Part shown: piece after piece, positions 41,852 to 50,751 of the stretch
How positions within the stretch are numbered: position 1 is the stretch's first letter
Layout of the letters: each line of letters opens with the position of its first letter
Assembly: GCF_036287235.1 (NCBI RefSeq)
Contig: NZ_CP142850.1
Coordinates: 522,001-586,000 of the forward strand
Origin: Exiguobacterium sp. 9-2
Lineage (GTDB): Bacteria > Bacillota > Bacilli > Exiguobacteriales > Exiguobacteriaceae
Length of the DNA: 64,000 nt
Direction: 5' to 3'
The notes under the pieces: model-generated
What the model saw: only the letters and a program-made list of their open reading frames with translations
Database searches by the model: none
Told to the model about the DNA's origin: nothing
Program-made: the position numbers and the translations under genes

Positions 41852-42718
41852 TTAAAACGAATACGAATGTTCCTTATAATTTCCAAAAACAGTATGGATT
41901 TCTGAGAACGTAACGAACGCGTTAGGTTCGACAGAAGAAACAATTTCTTGCAAACGGACGATTTCATTATTTTGAACGACGACATAGACCATTTTCTTCG
42001 TTCGGTTGGAGTATCCTCCCCGTGCATCAAGGATCGTCACACCGCGACCAAGTTCTTTTGTGATGACTTCATTTATTTCATCCGCCTTTTCGCAAATAAT
42101 GATACATTGCTTAGAAGCGGAATAAAAACTGTAAACCGTTTGAAGAGCTTTGGCGCGAACGAAGCTCATGATAAGAGCATACATAACGTGTTTCAAATCG
42201 AAGACCCACCATACCAAGATATAGATGACAAGATCTTGCATCAGAAATATGCGAGGAAGTGGCCAATTATGAAAACGAGCAAAGAAAAACTTTCCAAGAA
42301 TATCGAGTCCACCAGTCGATGCGCCACCAAAGAAAATCAATGCCATCGCAAGACCAGAGACTAGACCGGCAAAGATGGAGGCAACAAGCGGATCATTCAA
42401 CGACTCGGGAACGATCTGAGTCGGAATCCAGTCGATTAAAAAAGAAGAGGCAACGACAATGATGCCAGATAAGAACATGAATCGCTTTCGTAAGAAACGG
42501 AAACCTAAAAGGAAGAGGGGAATGTTTAAGAGCAATTGGGTTAATCCGATTGGGGTGTGGAAAAGCTCTTGAATGACAAGCGTGATCCCCATGATACCAC
42601 CTGATCCGATATCATTTGGAGATAGTAGTAAGCTGATGTACAAGGAATACAGCAACGTACCTATGATTAAAAAACTGATTTTTTCAACTCTCTTTTTCTG
42701 TGGGTGTGTTGTAGTCAT
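41852..42718 (-). CDS. YitT-family membrane protein (DUF161/DUF2179)
   Basis: A 288-aa protein with five or six TM helices (about 10-200), containing the family motif GGIMGITLVIQ and GGASTGGLDILGKFF. A C-terminal DUF2179 domain (about 210-285) includes ITKELGRGVTILDARGGYS. Function unproven in the family. The only in-frame ATG near a ribosome site is 42718, which lies 26 nt after AGGAGGAG. That site instead fits a short out-of-frame ORF whose stop overlaps this ATG. Confidence 0.85.
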   Translation of the reverse strand: MTTTHPQKKRVEKISFLIIGTLLYSLYISLLLSPNDIGSGGIMGITLVIQELFHTPIGLTQLLLNIPLFLLGFRFLRKRFMFLSGIIVVASSFLIDWIPTQIVPESLNDPLVASIFAGLVSGLAMALIFFGGASTGGLDILGKFFFARFHNWPLPRIFLMQDLVIYILVWWVFDLKHVMYALIMSFVRAKALQTVYSFYSASKQCIIICEKADEINEVITKELGRGVTILDARGGYSNRTKKMVYVVVQNNEIVRLQEIVSSVEPNAFVTFSEIHTVFGNYKEHSYSF

Positions 42719-42741
42719 GGCATTATGATGAGTGACCTCAT
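42715..42741 (-). CDS. Possible 8-codon leader peptide coupled to the yitT-family gene
   Basis: ATG at 42741 lies 3-4 nt after AGGAGGAG and reads MRSLIIMP before a TGA that overlaps the downstream ATG (ATGA). This could deliver ribosomes to the YitT start by termination-reinitiation. The short spacing is a weakness. Confidence 0.3.
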   Translation of the reverse strand: MRSLIIMP

Positions 42742-42854
42742 GCTCCTCCTTCTGTGAGTATCTGCCTGCAAGAGTACGCCCATATGCATAAAATTTCAAC
42801 CCTTCTTATGAAAAAAGATGAAAAAGGGTAAGTTTTTTTAGGAAGGTGATGAAA

Positions 42855-43457
42855 ATGAAGAAAACATTCTTGATTATAGGCTGTATTTGTTTAGGCGTAT
42901 TGGTGGGGATTCGTCTTTTTCAACAACCAGACGAAGAAAACCAACGATCTATTTGGCATGATGGTGATCTCGTAGCAAGACAAGTCGGTGCTTCCATAAT
43001 GAATACGGTAGCTGTTCGCCAATTAGCTGAACAACTCCCGTTTTCATCAGAATTAAAACAGGTAGATGTCGAAGGAGAGTCGTTACGGCTCGCTTATGAC
43101 GTCACAGGCAAAGAACGGCGTGCTTGGATCGGGACCGATACTGGTACATTACAAATGAATCAGGATTTCTTGAACGCTCGCTTATCAAAAGTACTTATGC
43201 ATCATACGCTTGTTTTATTTTCGACGATTCCTGACTTGACCAATCTTGAAATTCACTATACCGATCCCTATTCGAAAGCTGATTTTAAGATAGATCGTAG
43301 CGCGTTCGACATCTATACACCATCTGACATCGAACGCGCTACGTCATCGTCTGGACGTTTTAATCGTGTCGTCATCGATGGATATGTGCTTGATGCCTCC
43401 AGACGACAAACCTTTTTCGAGCATTTCGCATCAGGATTTTCGATTCAAACTAATTAA
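42855..43457 (+). CDS. Membrane-anchored hypothetical protein
   Basis: A 200-aa protein with one N-terminal TM/signal-anchor helix (about 5-22, containing GCICLGVLVGI) and a soluble extracellular domain of about 175 aa. I do not recognise the family with confidence; it may be a DUF4825- or GerMN-like secreted domain. The start at 42855 has GGAAGG 8 nt upstream; GTG 42846 and ATG 42849 are too close to it. It is divergent from the yitT-family gene. Confidence 0.6.
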   Translation: MKKTFLIIGCICLGVLVGIRLFQQPDEENQRSIWHDGDLVARQVGASIMNTVAVRQLAEQLPFSSELKQVDVEGESLRLAYDVTGKERRAWIGTDTGTLQMNQDFLNARLSKVLMHHTLVLFSTIPDLTNLEIHYTDPYSKADFKIDRSAFDIYTPSDIERATSSSGRFNRVVIDGYVLDASRRQTFFEHFASGFSIQTN

Positions 43458-43500
43458 TTGTATAAAGCAAGAAAAGGCATTTTTCACAATCTCGACACAA

Positions 43501-43541
43501 TGATATCGTTTACATCTCGTTCTTTTATGAAAACGATAAAA
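43501..43541. promoter_or_regulatory. Two cre-like CcpA sites upstream of the formate/nitrite channel
   Basis: 43501-43514 read on the minus strand, TGTAAACGATATCA, fits TGWAANCGNTNWCA at all 14 positions. 43528-43541, TGAAAACGATAAAA, fits at 13. Both lie 17-57 bp before the -35, a position used for CcpA activation rather than repression. The two sites also form a near-perfect 12-bp inverted repeat. Confidence 0.6.
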
Positions 43542-43557
43542 CAGGTCTATTCAAGAC

Positions 43558-43586
43558 TTGAACATCTCTTAAGATGGAAGTATCAT
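43558..43586 (+). promoter_or_regulatory. Promoter of the formate/nitrite channel gene
   Basis: TTGAAC, 17 bases, TATCAT (4/6 and 5/6 matches). Confidence 0.6.
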
Positions 43587-43602
43587 AATAAATGAACAAA
43601 CA

Positions 43603-43620
43603 TTGTGAAGTGTTGAACAA
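43603..43620. promoter_or_regulatory. Rex-like operator
   Basis: TTGTGAA-N4-TGAACAA compared with the Rex (NADH/NAD sensor) consensus TTGTGAA-N4-TTCACAA: left half perfect, right half 5 of 7. It lies just downstream of the predicted start site. The Bacillus subtilis homologue ywcJ is a known Rex target. Confidence 0.6.
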
Positions 43621-43640
43621 AAGAAAGAGAGGTTTCTACA

Positions 43641-44477
43641 ATGAACGAGGTAGAAGCATTAGAAGGATTACGGAATAAAGCAATCAAGTCGACGCGTATG
43701 CTACAACTGCGTCCTCTCGAATACTTAGTTCGTGCCATGTTAGCGGGGATATTCATTGGATTTGCAATCATTTTTACCTTAAAAGCAATTAACGGGCTGT
43801 ATATGGCAGAATCACCTGTCGCAACACTTGTCGGTGGATTGACGTTCGGAGTGGCACTCGTCTTGATCGTCTATGGCGGTGCAGAACTGTTTACAGGGAA
43901 TACGATGTATTTCACGACGGCAACGATGCGCGGCTATACAACGAATATGGATACGATGAAGGTCTGGCTGGTTTGTCTGATCGGAAATGGGCTTGGAGGA
44001 TTAGCATTCGCATTCCTCTTCTCTCAAACAGGCATCTTACAAGAACTTGGAATGAACAATTGGCTGTTTGCTGTATCGGAAACAAAAATTCATCATTCGA
44101 CGTGGGAAATCTTTACTCGGGCGATCTTCTGTAACTGGATGGTCTGTTTAGCGATCTTCATTCCGAAGAACATGAAGAATGAGTTAGCGCAGATCATGAT
44201 GATGATGGTACTTGTCGCAGTCTTCTTCGCATCAGGATTTGATCATGTCATCGCAAATATGGCATTGTTCTCTATCGCATTAATCGTACCACATCCGGAT
44301 ACGATTACGTTTGCAGGAGCCATGCACAATCTGTTACCGGCTTTAGCTGGGAATATCATCGGTGGAGCAGTCTTCATGGGAATGATTTATACGTGGTTGA
44401 ATAAAGAAAAACTAGAAATAGATGAATCACGTCAATCTACGGCACCGGTTCATATCGCTTCTAAACAAAATGCATAA
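43641..44477 (+). CDS. Formate/nitrite transporter family channel
   Basis: A 278-aa FNT-family pentameric channel with six TM helices, moving formate, nitrite or related small anions. The paired GGAELFTGNTMYF and IFCNWMVCLAIF segments match the family's half-helix signatures. AAGAGAGG lies 8-9 nt before the ATG. Promoter sites for CcpA and Rex suggest expression under fermentative or low-oxygen, sugar-rich conditions, favouring formate or lactate export. Single gene. Confidence 0.9.
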   Translation: MNEVEALEGLRNKAIKSTRMLQLRPLEYLVRAMLAGIFIGFAIIFTLKAINGLYMAESPVATLVGGLTFGVALVLIVYGGAELFTGNTMYFTTATMRGYTTNMDTMKVWLVCLIGNGLGGLAFAFLFSQTGILQELGMNNWLFAVSETKIHHSTWEIFTRAIFCNWMVCLAIFIPKNMKNELAQIMMMMVLVAVFFASGFDHVIANMALFSIALIVPHPDTITFAGAMHNLLPALAGNIIGGAVFMGMIYTWLNKEKLEIDESRQSTAPVHIASKQNA

Positions 44478-44479
44478 TG

Positions 44480-44510
44480 AAAAAGCAGCTGTCGCGACAG
44501 CTGCTTTTTT
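44480..44510. terminator. Bidirectional terminator after the FNT gene
   Basis: AAAAAGCAGCTGTCG/CGACAGCTGCTTTTT perfect palindromic stem. Confidence 0.9.
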
Positions 44511-44512
44511 AT

Positions 44513-44932
44513 TCATTCCATATGTTGAAAGCGATCAACATCTGCGGCGAGTTCTTCGTAAATCGTCTCGACGATTTGTGCGTCATCAAAGAGTCCGAGG
44601 ACGTTATCGTCCGGTAAGGCGTCAACAGGAGACGTAAAGTACAGAACTGCCGTTAGCAATAATTGTTCTTGCTCTGCATGCATCTCGAATTTTTTCTGAT
44701 AGAGGGCACGAAGCATTTCGAGTAGTTGTTTTAATTGGAAATAAAGGACGAGTTCTGCCTCGCGTTCGATATCAGAACTTTCCGTAGACGCGATATCCTG
44801 TGTCAGATGTGCGAGTCCAATTTCTGCTCGAATCAACAATTCTTGTTGTGCTTTTTCATCACCGACGAGATCGAGTGCCTGTCGGTGAAAATACGTATAA
44901 GCTGATTTAAAATCTCCGGGTGTGAATTCCAT
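44513..44932 (-). CDS. DUF1232-like (YkvA-type) protein
   Basis: A 139-aa, mostly helical acidic protein. Its C-terminal part has TAVLYFTSPVDALPDDNV followed by LGLFDDAQIV, the signature of the YkvA/DUF1232 family. The usual following TM helix is missing, so it is likely soluble. Function unknown. GGAGG lies 8 nt before the ATG. Divergent from the aminopeptidase gene. Confidence 0.65.
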   Translation of the reverse strand: MEFTPGDFKSAYTYFHRQALDLVGDEKAQQELLIRAEIGLAHLTQDIASTESSDIEREAELVLYFQLKQLLEMLRALYQKKFEMHAEQEQLLLTAVLYFTSPVDALPDDNVLGLFDDAQIVETIYEELAADVDRFQHME

Positions 44933-45030
44933 GATGATGCCTCCTTCTCTTCTCTTTCTAGTTTCGCCTTATTTCTTGCAAAATTGCAACTATTTCGTGA
45001 AAATAAAGATACAAGAAAGGGGATTACATA

Positions 45031-46254
45031 ATGCCGACACAAGCAGAATTACAACAGTACGCGTCTTTAGCAGTGCGTACCGGGATCAATCTACAGCCAG
45101 GACAACAACTTGAGGTGCGAGCGGGAATCGAGAATTTACCACTTGTTCGCGAAATCACACGTGTAGCATATGAAGTAGGTGCTACGCAAGTATATGTACA
45201 ATGGTCAGATGATGAGATGACGAAAATCCGTTATTTTGATGCACCAGAAGACTCGTTTGATACATTTCCGGATTGGTTAAAAGCACGTTACGATCAGCTT
45301 GCAGAAGAAAAAACAGCATTCTTATCGGTCGTCAGCGAAGATCCAGATTTATTAAATGGTGTTGATTCAAGTCGAATCGCGCGTGCGAATAAAGCAGCTG
45401 GTATTGCTCTCGCCAATTGGCGAAAGTTCGTCATGAGTGACAATGTCAGCTGGTGTGTCGTAGCAGCACCTTCTGAAAGCTGGGCGAAGAAAGTATTCCC
45501 TGATGCAGAGGAACCGATTGAGAAACTGTGGGCAGCTATTTTGAAGGCAACACGTGCTGATCAAGCGGATCCGGTTGCTGCATGGGCGGATCATGATCAT
45601 AATCTGCGTTCAAAAGCGAAATTCCTGACAGAGAAGAAATACAAAACATTGCATTATAAAGCGCCAGGAACAGAGTTATCAATTGAATTACCAGAACGTC
45701 ACGTTTGGTTAGGTGGCGGTGGTCCGAATGCAGATGGTGTTGATTTTATCGCGAATCTGCCGACTGAAGAAGTGTTCACATTACCGAAGAAGACAGGTGT
45801 TAACGGTCATGTCTCGAGTACGAAACCACTCAGCTACAGTGGTAACTTGATTGATGAATTTACTCTTTGGTTCGAGGACGGAAAAATCATCAAAGCGGAA
45901 GCGAAACAGGGGCAAGAAGCATTGGATGATTTAATTTCCCTCGATGAAGGTGCCCGGTATCTCGGAGAAGTCGCGCTCGTACCACATCGTTCTCCGATTT
46001 CTGATTCAGGTATTTTATTCTACAATACGTTGTTTGATGAGAATGCTTCGTGCCACTTAGCAATTGGTCGTGCGTACTCGACGTGTCTTGAAAATGGTCC
46101 CAGTCTTTCAGCGGAAGAACTAGAAGCACAAGGTGCGAACGACTCGATGACGCATGTCGACTTCATGATTGGATCCGCGGATCTATCAATTGAGGGAGAA
46201 CTTGCGGACGGGACGCGTGAATCAGTCATGCGTGACGGAAACTGGTCGATCTAA
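45031..46254 (+). CDS. ampS: M29-family aminopeptidase (AmpS/PepS)
   Basis: A 407-aa cytosolic metallo-aminopeptidase releasing N-terminal residues from peptides. Length and motifs fit the M29/AmpS family: VRAGIENLPLVREITR, YLGEVALVPHRSPIS (metal-ligand region), CHLAIGRAY and THVDFMIG. AGAAAGGGG lies 8-9 nt before the ATG. Single gene with a terminator. The substrate range is not predictable. Confidence 0.9.
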   Translation: MPTQAELQQYASLAVRTGINLQPGQQLEVRAGIENLPLVREITRVAYEVGATQVYVQWSDDEMTKIRYFDAPEDSFDTFPDWLKARYDQLAEEKTAFLSVVSEDPDLLNGVDSSRIARANKAAGIALANWRKFVMSDNVSWCVVAAPSESWAKKVFPDAEEPIEKLWAAILKATRADQADPVAAWADHDHNLRSKAKFLTEKKYKTLHYKAPGTELSIELPERHVWLGGGGPNADGVDFIANLPTEEVFTLPKKTGVNGHVSSTKPLSYSGNLIDEFTLWFEDGKIIKAEAKQGQEALDDLISLDEGARYLGEVALVPHRSPISDSGILFYNTLFDENASCHLAIGRAYSTCLENGPSLSAEELEAQGANDSMTHVDFMIGSADLSIEGELADGTRESVMRDGNWSI

Positions 46255-46261
46255 ACGAATA

Positions 46262-46294
46262 AAAAGGTGAGTCCGAATACTGGGCTCACCTTTT
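46262..46294. terminator. Terminator between ampS and murB
   Basis: AAAAGGTGAG-CC/GG-CTCACCTTTT stem between convergent genes. Confidence 0.85.
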
Positions 46295-46309
46295 CTAATT
46301 AGATTATTA

Positions 46310-47224
46310 TCATGCTTCTTCCCCAATGATTTTTACTTCTGTCTCAAGTAAAATACCGAATTTTTCTTGGACGGTTTCTTGTACATGGCGAATGAGTGCA
46401 ATGTAGTCAGATGCTGATGCGTTTTCGACGTTGACGATAAAACCGGCGTGTTTCTTTGATACTTCAGCACCACCGATGCGTGTTCCTTGGAGTTCACTAT
46501 CTTGAATCAATTTACCCGCAAAATAGCCTTCTGGACGTTTGAAGACACTACCACAAGAAGGATATTCGAGAGGCTGCTTTGTTTCTCGTTTATGCGTTAG
46601 ATCATCCATGACTTCCTTGATCAATGCTGGATCACCCTCCGTCAAAGCAAATCGTCCTTCGAGAATGATGTATTCTTTCTTTGAGAAACAACTCGTCCGG
46701 TATCCCAGTTCGAGTTCATCATGCGAAATGTTCAACAGATCCCCTTGTCGTGTCAAAACAGTGGCGCTATGAAGGCAATCTTTGACTTCTCCACCGTAGG
46801 CGCCTGCATTCATGATCAACGCGCCACCAATCGTTCCCGGAATCCCGCAAGCGAATTCAAGACCACTCAGTTGATGCGCATACGCAACACGAGACGCCTC
46901 GATGATTGCTGCGCCACTTTGAGCGACGAGTTCATGTCCTTCGACCGAAATGTCGGTTAACTTTTCAAACGAAAGAACGATACCGCGAATACCGCCATCA
47001 CGTACGACGAGATTCGATCCGTTCCCGAGCAATGTCAAAGGGATGCCTCGTTCGTAAGCATATCTTACGACAAAAGCCGTTTCTTCATAAGACGTTGGGA
47101 TGATGAAGAGATCAGCGATTCCTCCCATTTTTGTATACGTATGATATTTTAAAGGTTCATTGATCAGTACAGATTCTTTTGAAATGCCTTCATATAGCCC
47201 TGTCATTACTTGTTCAGTCATCAT
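46310..47224 (-). CDS. murB: UDP-N-acetylenolpyruvoylglucosamine reductase
   Basis: FAD/NADPH enzyme of peptidoglycan precursor synthesis, 304 aa, reducing UDP-GlcNAc-enolpyruvate to UDP-MurNAc. FAD-binding GNGSNLVVRDGG, GIPGTIGGALIMNAGAYG and the catalytic Ser in SCGSVFKRP identify a type-II MurB. The ATG at 47224 has AAAGGA 8-9 nt upstream; ATG 47242 lacks a site. It stands alone rather than in the mur-fts cluster. Confidence 0.94.
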   Translation of the reverse strand: MMTEQVMTGLYEGISKESVLINEPLKYHTYTKMGGIADLFIIPTSYEETAFVVRYAYERGIPLTLLGNGSNLVVRDGGIRGIVLSFEKLTDISVEGHELVAQSGAAIIEASRVAYAHQLSGLEFACGIPGTIGGALIMNAGAYGGEVKDCLHSATVLTRQGDLLNISHDELELGYRTSCFSKKEYIILEGRFALTEGDPALIKEVMDDLTHKRETKQPLEYPSCGSVFKRPEGYFAGKLIQDSELQGTRIGGAEVSKKHAGFIVNVENASASDYIALIRHVQETVQEKFGILLETEVKIIGEEA

Positions 47225-47469
47225 GGTCTCAGTCCTTTTCATAAATTCCTATCCAGCGCTTATGCGCTCAAAATATATTTTAACATTAATTGTGCAGTCG
47301 TTGTTCAACATACTGTTCCCAAAATACCGACTTATGCCGGGAATTGCAAGCACTAGGGAGTGAATGTCATCGATTAGTAATGAAAAACATCGCACAGGTA
47401 GAATAATAGGGAAGAGGAATGAAGGGAAAAGAACTCGGGAAAAGAAACATATAGAAGGAGGCGATGAGG

Positions 47470-47985
47470 ATGGAAAGTGAACGATTATGGATGCGACCAT
47501 TCGAAGAAGCGGATTTCAGCTTTTACAAGTCACTTGTTCAAAATGAGCAAGTCATGCGCTATATCAATGGTGGCGTTGCTCTGAGTGAAGATGAGGCACG
47601 AGAATGGTTCGATCGACAATTGGAACGATACTCGGATGAACGACAAACTGGTTTTTTGCTGTTATTCAAAAAAGAAACGAATGAACCAATCGGTTTCGCT
47701 GGATTATTGATGCAGGAAGTGGATGGAAAAGAAGAATTAGAAGTCGGTTATTGGCTCGAACCGAAGCACTGGAAAGTCGGTTATGGTCGTGAAGCAGCGA
47801 AACGACTAATGATGGAAGCGTTTAATCGAGGGCATGATCGAATCATCTCGATCATTCATCCCGATAATCGTTCTTCTCAAAATGTCGCTCGCGCAAACGG
47901 TCTGAACTGGGAAAAAGATACGATTTTTAAAGACATCCCGGTCACGATCTATGCTGGACAATTATCACGACTTTGTCGTAACTAA
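47470..47985 (+). CDS. GNAT N-acetyltransferase (RimJ/RimL-like)
   Basis: A 171-aa acetyl-CoA-dependent transferase of the RimJ-like Acetyltransf_3 type, starting ESERLWMRPFEEADF. The later GYWLEPKHWKVGYGREAAKRL segment carries the acetyl-CoA pyrophosphate-binding loop. Substrate unknown. AGGAGG lies 8 nt before ATG 47470; the ATG at 47464 is too close. It precedes the ElaA-like gene by 14 bp, so the two are likely an operon. Confidence 0.83.
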   Translation: MESERLWMRPFEEADFSFYKSLVQNEQVMRYINGGVALSEDEAREWFDRQLERYSDERQTGFLLLFKKETNEPIGFAGLLMQEVDGKEELEVGYWLEPKHWKVGYGREAAKRLMMEAFNRGHDRIISIIHPDNRSSQNVARANGLNWEKDTIFKDIPVTIYAGQLSRLCRN

Positions 47986-47999
47986 AGAGGAGAGTTTTT

Positions 48000-48485
48000 A
48001 TGTACGTATTCGCATTTGAGTCTTTTCATCACATGACACCCGATACGTTATATGCATTGTTGAAATTACGAATGGATATTTTCGTCGTTGAGCAGGAGTG
48101 TGCATATCCGGAACTAGATGATCAAGATCAACAAGCCACACACCTGATCGTACGTAACGAAAGCGGTCAAATCGTTGGATGTCTTCGGATATACAACCAT
48201 CCGACAAAAGGATTAGCGATTGGCCGGGTTGCCGTTCATAGTACTCACCGATCAGTTGGATTGGCAAAACAAATGATGGAGAAAGCGATGGATTATTTGC
48301 AGGAAAAAGCTACGATCTACTTACAAGCGCAAGCGCACTTAGAAGGGTTTTACGGGTCATTTGGTTTCGAAACTGTATCCGAACCTTATTTAGAGGATGA
48401 TATTCCACATGTAGATATGCAGTTTTACGCAAAGGATTCTAAAAAAGACTTCACGTCGTCGAAGGATAAACCGATGAATAAGTAG
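48000..48485 (+). CDS. ElaA-like GNAT acetyltransferase
   Basis: A 161-aa GNAT-fold protein resembling ElaA: LYALLKLRMDIFVVEQECAYPELDD at the start and IGRVAVHSTHRSVGLAKQMM for acetyl-CoA binding. LQAQAHLEGFYGSFGFE comes before the C-terminus. Substrate unknown. AGAGGAG lies 7 nt before the ATG. A charged tail of about 15 residues after the GNAT domain is unusual. Confidence 0.83.
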   Translation: MYVFAFESFHHMTPDTLYALLKLRMDIFVVEQECAYPELDDQDQQATHLIVRNESGQIVGCLRIYNHPTKGLAIGRVAVHSTHRSVGLAKQMMEKAMDYLQEKATIYLQAQAHLEGFYGSFGFETVSEPYLEDDIPHVDMQFYAKDSKKDFTSSKDKPMNK

Positions 48486-48514
48486 AATGAACTTTTCTCG
48501 GAGGTGGATCAGTC

Positions 48515-48874
48515 ATGAAGAAAGTGCTGGTCATTTGCGCGCTTAGTTTAATCGGTATCCTCTCTTTAGGAGTCGGTATTTCGTATGCTCAATTGCAAGG
48601 GAATTACCGTGATTCTGAGCAAGAATTGATGACGATTTTAGAGCGACAACATGATTTATCGGCTTCCTCCTTTCTTGAAGTGCATGCCTCCTTTTCTTTA
48701 CAGCATCGGCAAATCATACACGTCCGCCTTCGTGGCGAGCCTGCCATCATATACGAATTCATCCAACCAAAGGATGAAATCGAATATTATGGATCTGTCG
48801 GAACAAGTGTTGAAAAGACAGGGAAGCACGATGACGTCTTTCGAAATGCTCATCTAAAAGTCGGGGAAAAATAA
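48515..48874 (+). CDS. Small membrane-anchored protein, YpmB/DUF5590-like
   Basis: A 119-aa protein with an N-terminal hydrophobic signal anchor (about 4-26) and a small extracellular domain (about 30-115). The layout recalls the first, DUF5590-like domain of YpmB proteins, but the similarity is only by eye. GGAGG lies 8 nt before the ATG. It follows the ElaA-like gene by 29 bp and ends in a very strong terminator, so it is the third gene of that unit. Confidence 0.55.
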   Translation: MKKVLVICALSLIGILSLGVGISYAQLQGNYRDSEQELMTILERQHDLSASSFLEVHASFSLQHRQIIHVRLRGEPAIIYEFIQPKDEIEYYGSVGTSVEKTGKHDDVFRNAHLKVGEK

Positions 48875-48920
48875 AAAAATGGAGGATCTTCCGGAAACAA
48901 CGGAAGATCCTCCATTTTTT
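48873..48920 (+). terminator. Strong terminator after the acetyltransferase operon
   Basis: Perfect 20-bp stem beginning AAAAAATGGAGGATCTTCCG, with a 7-nt loop and a T-run. Confidence 0.92.
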
Positions 48921-48987
48921 GCTTTTAAGACGATCGGATATTGCGTACACTACGAAGAGATACTGGAATGAGGAGGTCGAGGGAATC

Positions 48988-49923
48988 ATGTGGAAACCCT
49001 TTACGAAAAATCAATCAATTGCTCCGGCGTTGCAAGCCTTTCGGGAACTTGACGTTGAGATGTTTCGGACGCACGTTGCTCAACTGAACGATGCGGAACA
49101 ACGTGCCTTACAATTCATTAAACGATCGCTAGAGCAGGATTCACCTGCTCATTTAGAACTAGCACTGGAGATGAAACAACCGTTCAGCGAAATCGATCGT
49201 CTGTTCCAAACGCTTGTCGCGTGTCAAAATCGTCAGCAGTTACTCGAGATGCTATTAGCGCATGGTCTTGACGTCAATCAAGTCTACACACTTGAGGGTC
49301 ATCGCTCCATCGTCCGGCAGCCGCTTCACTTTCCTGTAGGTCTTTATGCGGCGCGTCATCCAGAGCTATGGACACTTGTCGCTACAAAATTGGACGTTAC
49401 CTACACAATGCATCTTCAACGCAGTGATCAATTCATGGAGACGCATGAATTAAATCTGCTTGATCTCGTCTTATTACTTGATATCGAAGAAGAATTGACG
49501 ATTCGAGTGCTGGATCAGCTGAGCGAATGCAAAGCGACCGTTGGGCTAGCAGAACGATTACAGCGCCCGACTTCACCGTTGTTGTTCAAAACAATTGAGG
49601 CAAATGCCTATCTTCCGACGTTCGTTTATGCGAAACATTACTTTCCATTCTATGCGTTGATTGGACGGCAAACGACGCTCTTTCCATCTTTATTAAAACG
49701 TGTGATGCAAGAGCCTGTTGCATCTGAAATCTGTAAGGATGCCTTGCTTGCTTTCCATAACCATCACCCTGGACTTGCTATGACAATGGGAGACGTCTAT
49801 ATCGAACAGTTATTCGGGATGGGTCTGGTGCTTCGTGACGTGGGGCACGTTGATTTTAGAAAAATGGATGCGGAGTATGTGTTACCTGAATACAGAGAGG
49901 TCGTCGATCGGTTAAACGATTAA
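48988..49923 (+). CDS. Hypothetical protein, helical-repeat-like
   Basis: A 311-aa soluble, mostly helical protein that I do not recognise. The stretch ACQNRQQLLEMLLAHGLDVNQ resembles one ankyrin-type repeat, and the rest alternates Leu-rich helices, so a helical-repeat scaffold is possible. No catalytic motif or TM helix is seen. AGGAGG lies about 12 nt before ATG 48988. Its last 12 nt overlap the end of the convergent acetyltransferase gene. Confidence 0.6.
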   Translation: MWKPFTKNQSIAPALQAFRELDVEMFRTHVAQLNDAEQRALQFIKRSLEQDSPAHLELALEMKQPFSEIDRLFQTLVACQNRQQLLEMLLAHGLDVNQVYTLEGHRSIVRQPLHFPVGLYAARHPELWTLVATKLDVTYTMHLQRSDQFMETHELNLLDLVLLLDIEEELTIRVLDQLSECKATVGLAERLQRPTSPLLFKTIEANAYLPTFVYAKHYFPFYALIGRQTTLFPSLLKRVMQEPVASEICKDALLAFHNHHPGLAMTMGDVYIEQLFGMGLVLRDVGHVDFRKMDAEYVLPEYREVVDRLND

Positions 49924-50751
49924 CGGGGGATGATCTGTACTAAATGTATGCCAATAAGAGGTTAACTGGATATCGCAAAACATCGTGGGACGATATAGTC
50001 GTAATACGTCTTGCTGTGTTGAAAGAAAAAAGACTTCAAACGTTTGAATGTTCGAACGTCGTAGTTTTTCCTGAAACGTATGGAGTATGCGACTTCCGTA
50101 GCCTTGACGTCTCAGCCCAGGTAGACAGGTGATTTCAAGAAGACGAATGTTCGGACCGAGTTTTTGAAATAAGAGTGTACCGACGATCAATTGCTTATCA
50201 TAGACTAAATAAGGAACAGCTTTTCGCCTGATTAACTTTTCTAAATCAGCAACACTGTGAGGGAAGAAGTGGGTGGATCCTTTGAGGGCATCGTTACGAA
50301 GAGCCAGATACGTATCTTGATTGCGTTCATGAACAGCTTTCAAACGCAATGTGGCAGGTTGTCCGTCTGATAATCCGATCAAACGAAATTGTTCGGCATA
50401 TAAACTGTAGCCAAGCTCTTTCCAAATCGAGGTTACAGAAAGGTCATGTGGTGGAGAAACTTGTACGTGAATTTGTCGACACCCTTGCCGAAGGGCATGT
50501 GTGTGTAATGAAATGGCGAGACGACGGAAGGCTTGAATATCATGAAAAGCTCCGTTCGTTAAACGAACGACATCATGTACGACATGATAGCCAAGTGTCG
50601 CCTGGATCTGACCAGACTCGAGGTAAATCCATTGACACTCTTCAAGAGGCTGAAAAAATGAAATATCATACGGCTGTTGATGAGAATGTAGAAGTTGATG
50701 GACGTGTCGTCTTTGAACATGAGACAATTGACCGTAATACACGATAGGCAA
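49912..50751 (-). CDS. GNAT N-acetyltransferase with N-terminal extension
   Basis: A 279-aa protein. The C-terminal half is a GNAT domain (KAVHERNQDTYLALRNDALKG; LEITCLPGLRRQGYGSRIL as acetyl-CoA loop). The N-terminal half (about 1-130) looks like a second, degenerate GNAT-like fold. Substrate unknown. The start is TTG at 50751, 8 nt after GGAGG. The stop overlaps the convergent gene by 12 nt, leaving no room for a terminator between them. Confidence 0.75.
   Translation of the reverse strand: MPIVYYGQLSHVQRRHVHQLLHSHQQPYDISFFQPLEECQWIYLESGQIQATLGYHVVHDVVRLTNGAFHDIQAFRRLAISLHTHALRQGCRQIHVQVSPPHDLSVTSIWKELGYSLYAEQFRLIGLSDGQPATLRLKAVHERNQDTYLALRNDALKGSTHFFPHSVADLEKLIRRKAVPYLVYDKQLIVGTLLFQKLGPNIRLLEITCLPGLRRQGYGSRILHTFQEKLRRSNIQTFEVFFLSTQQDVLRLYRPTMFCDIQLTSYWHTFSTDHPPLIV

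Noticed and set aside
44967-44996. TTGCAAAATTGCAA repeat before ampS as an operator
   Set aside because: Two short self-palindromes 2 bp apart in A/T-rich DNA; no matching regulator known to me.
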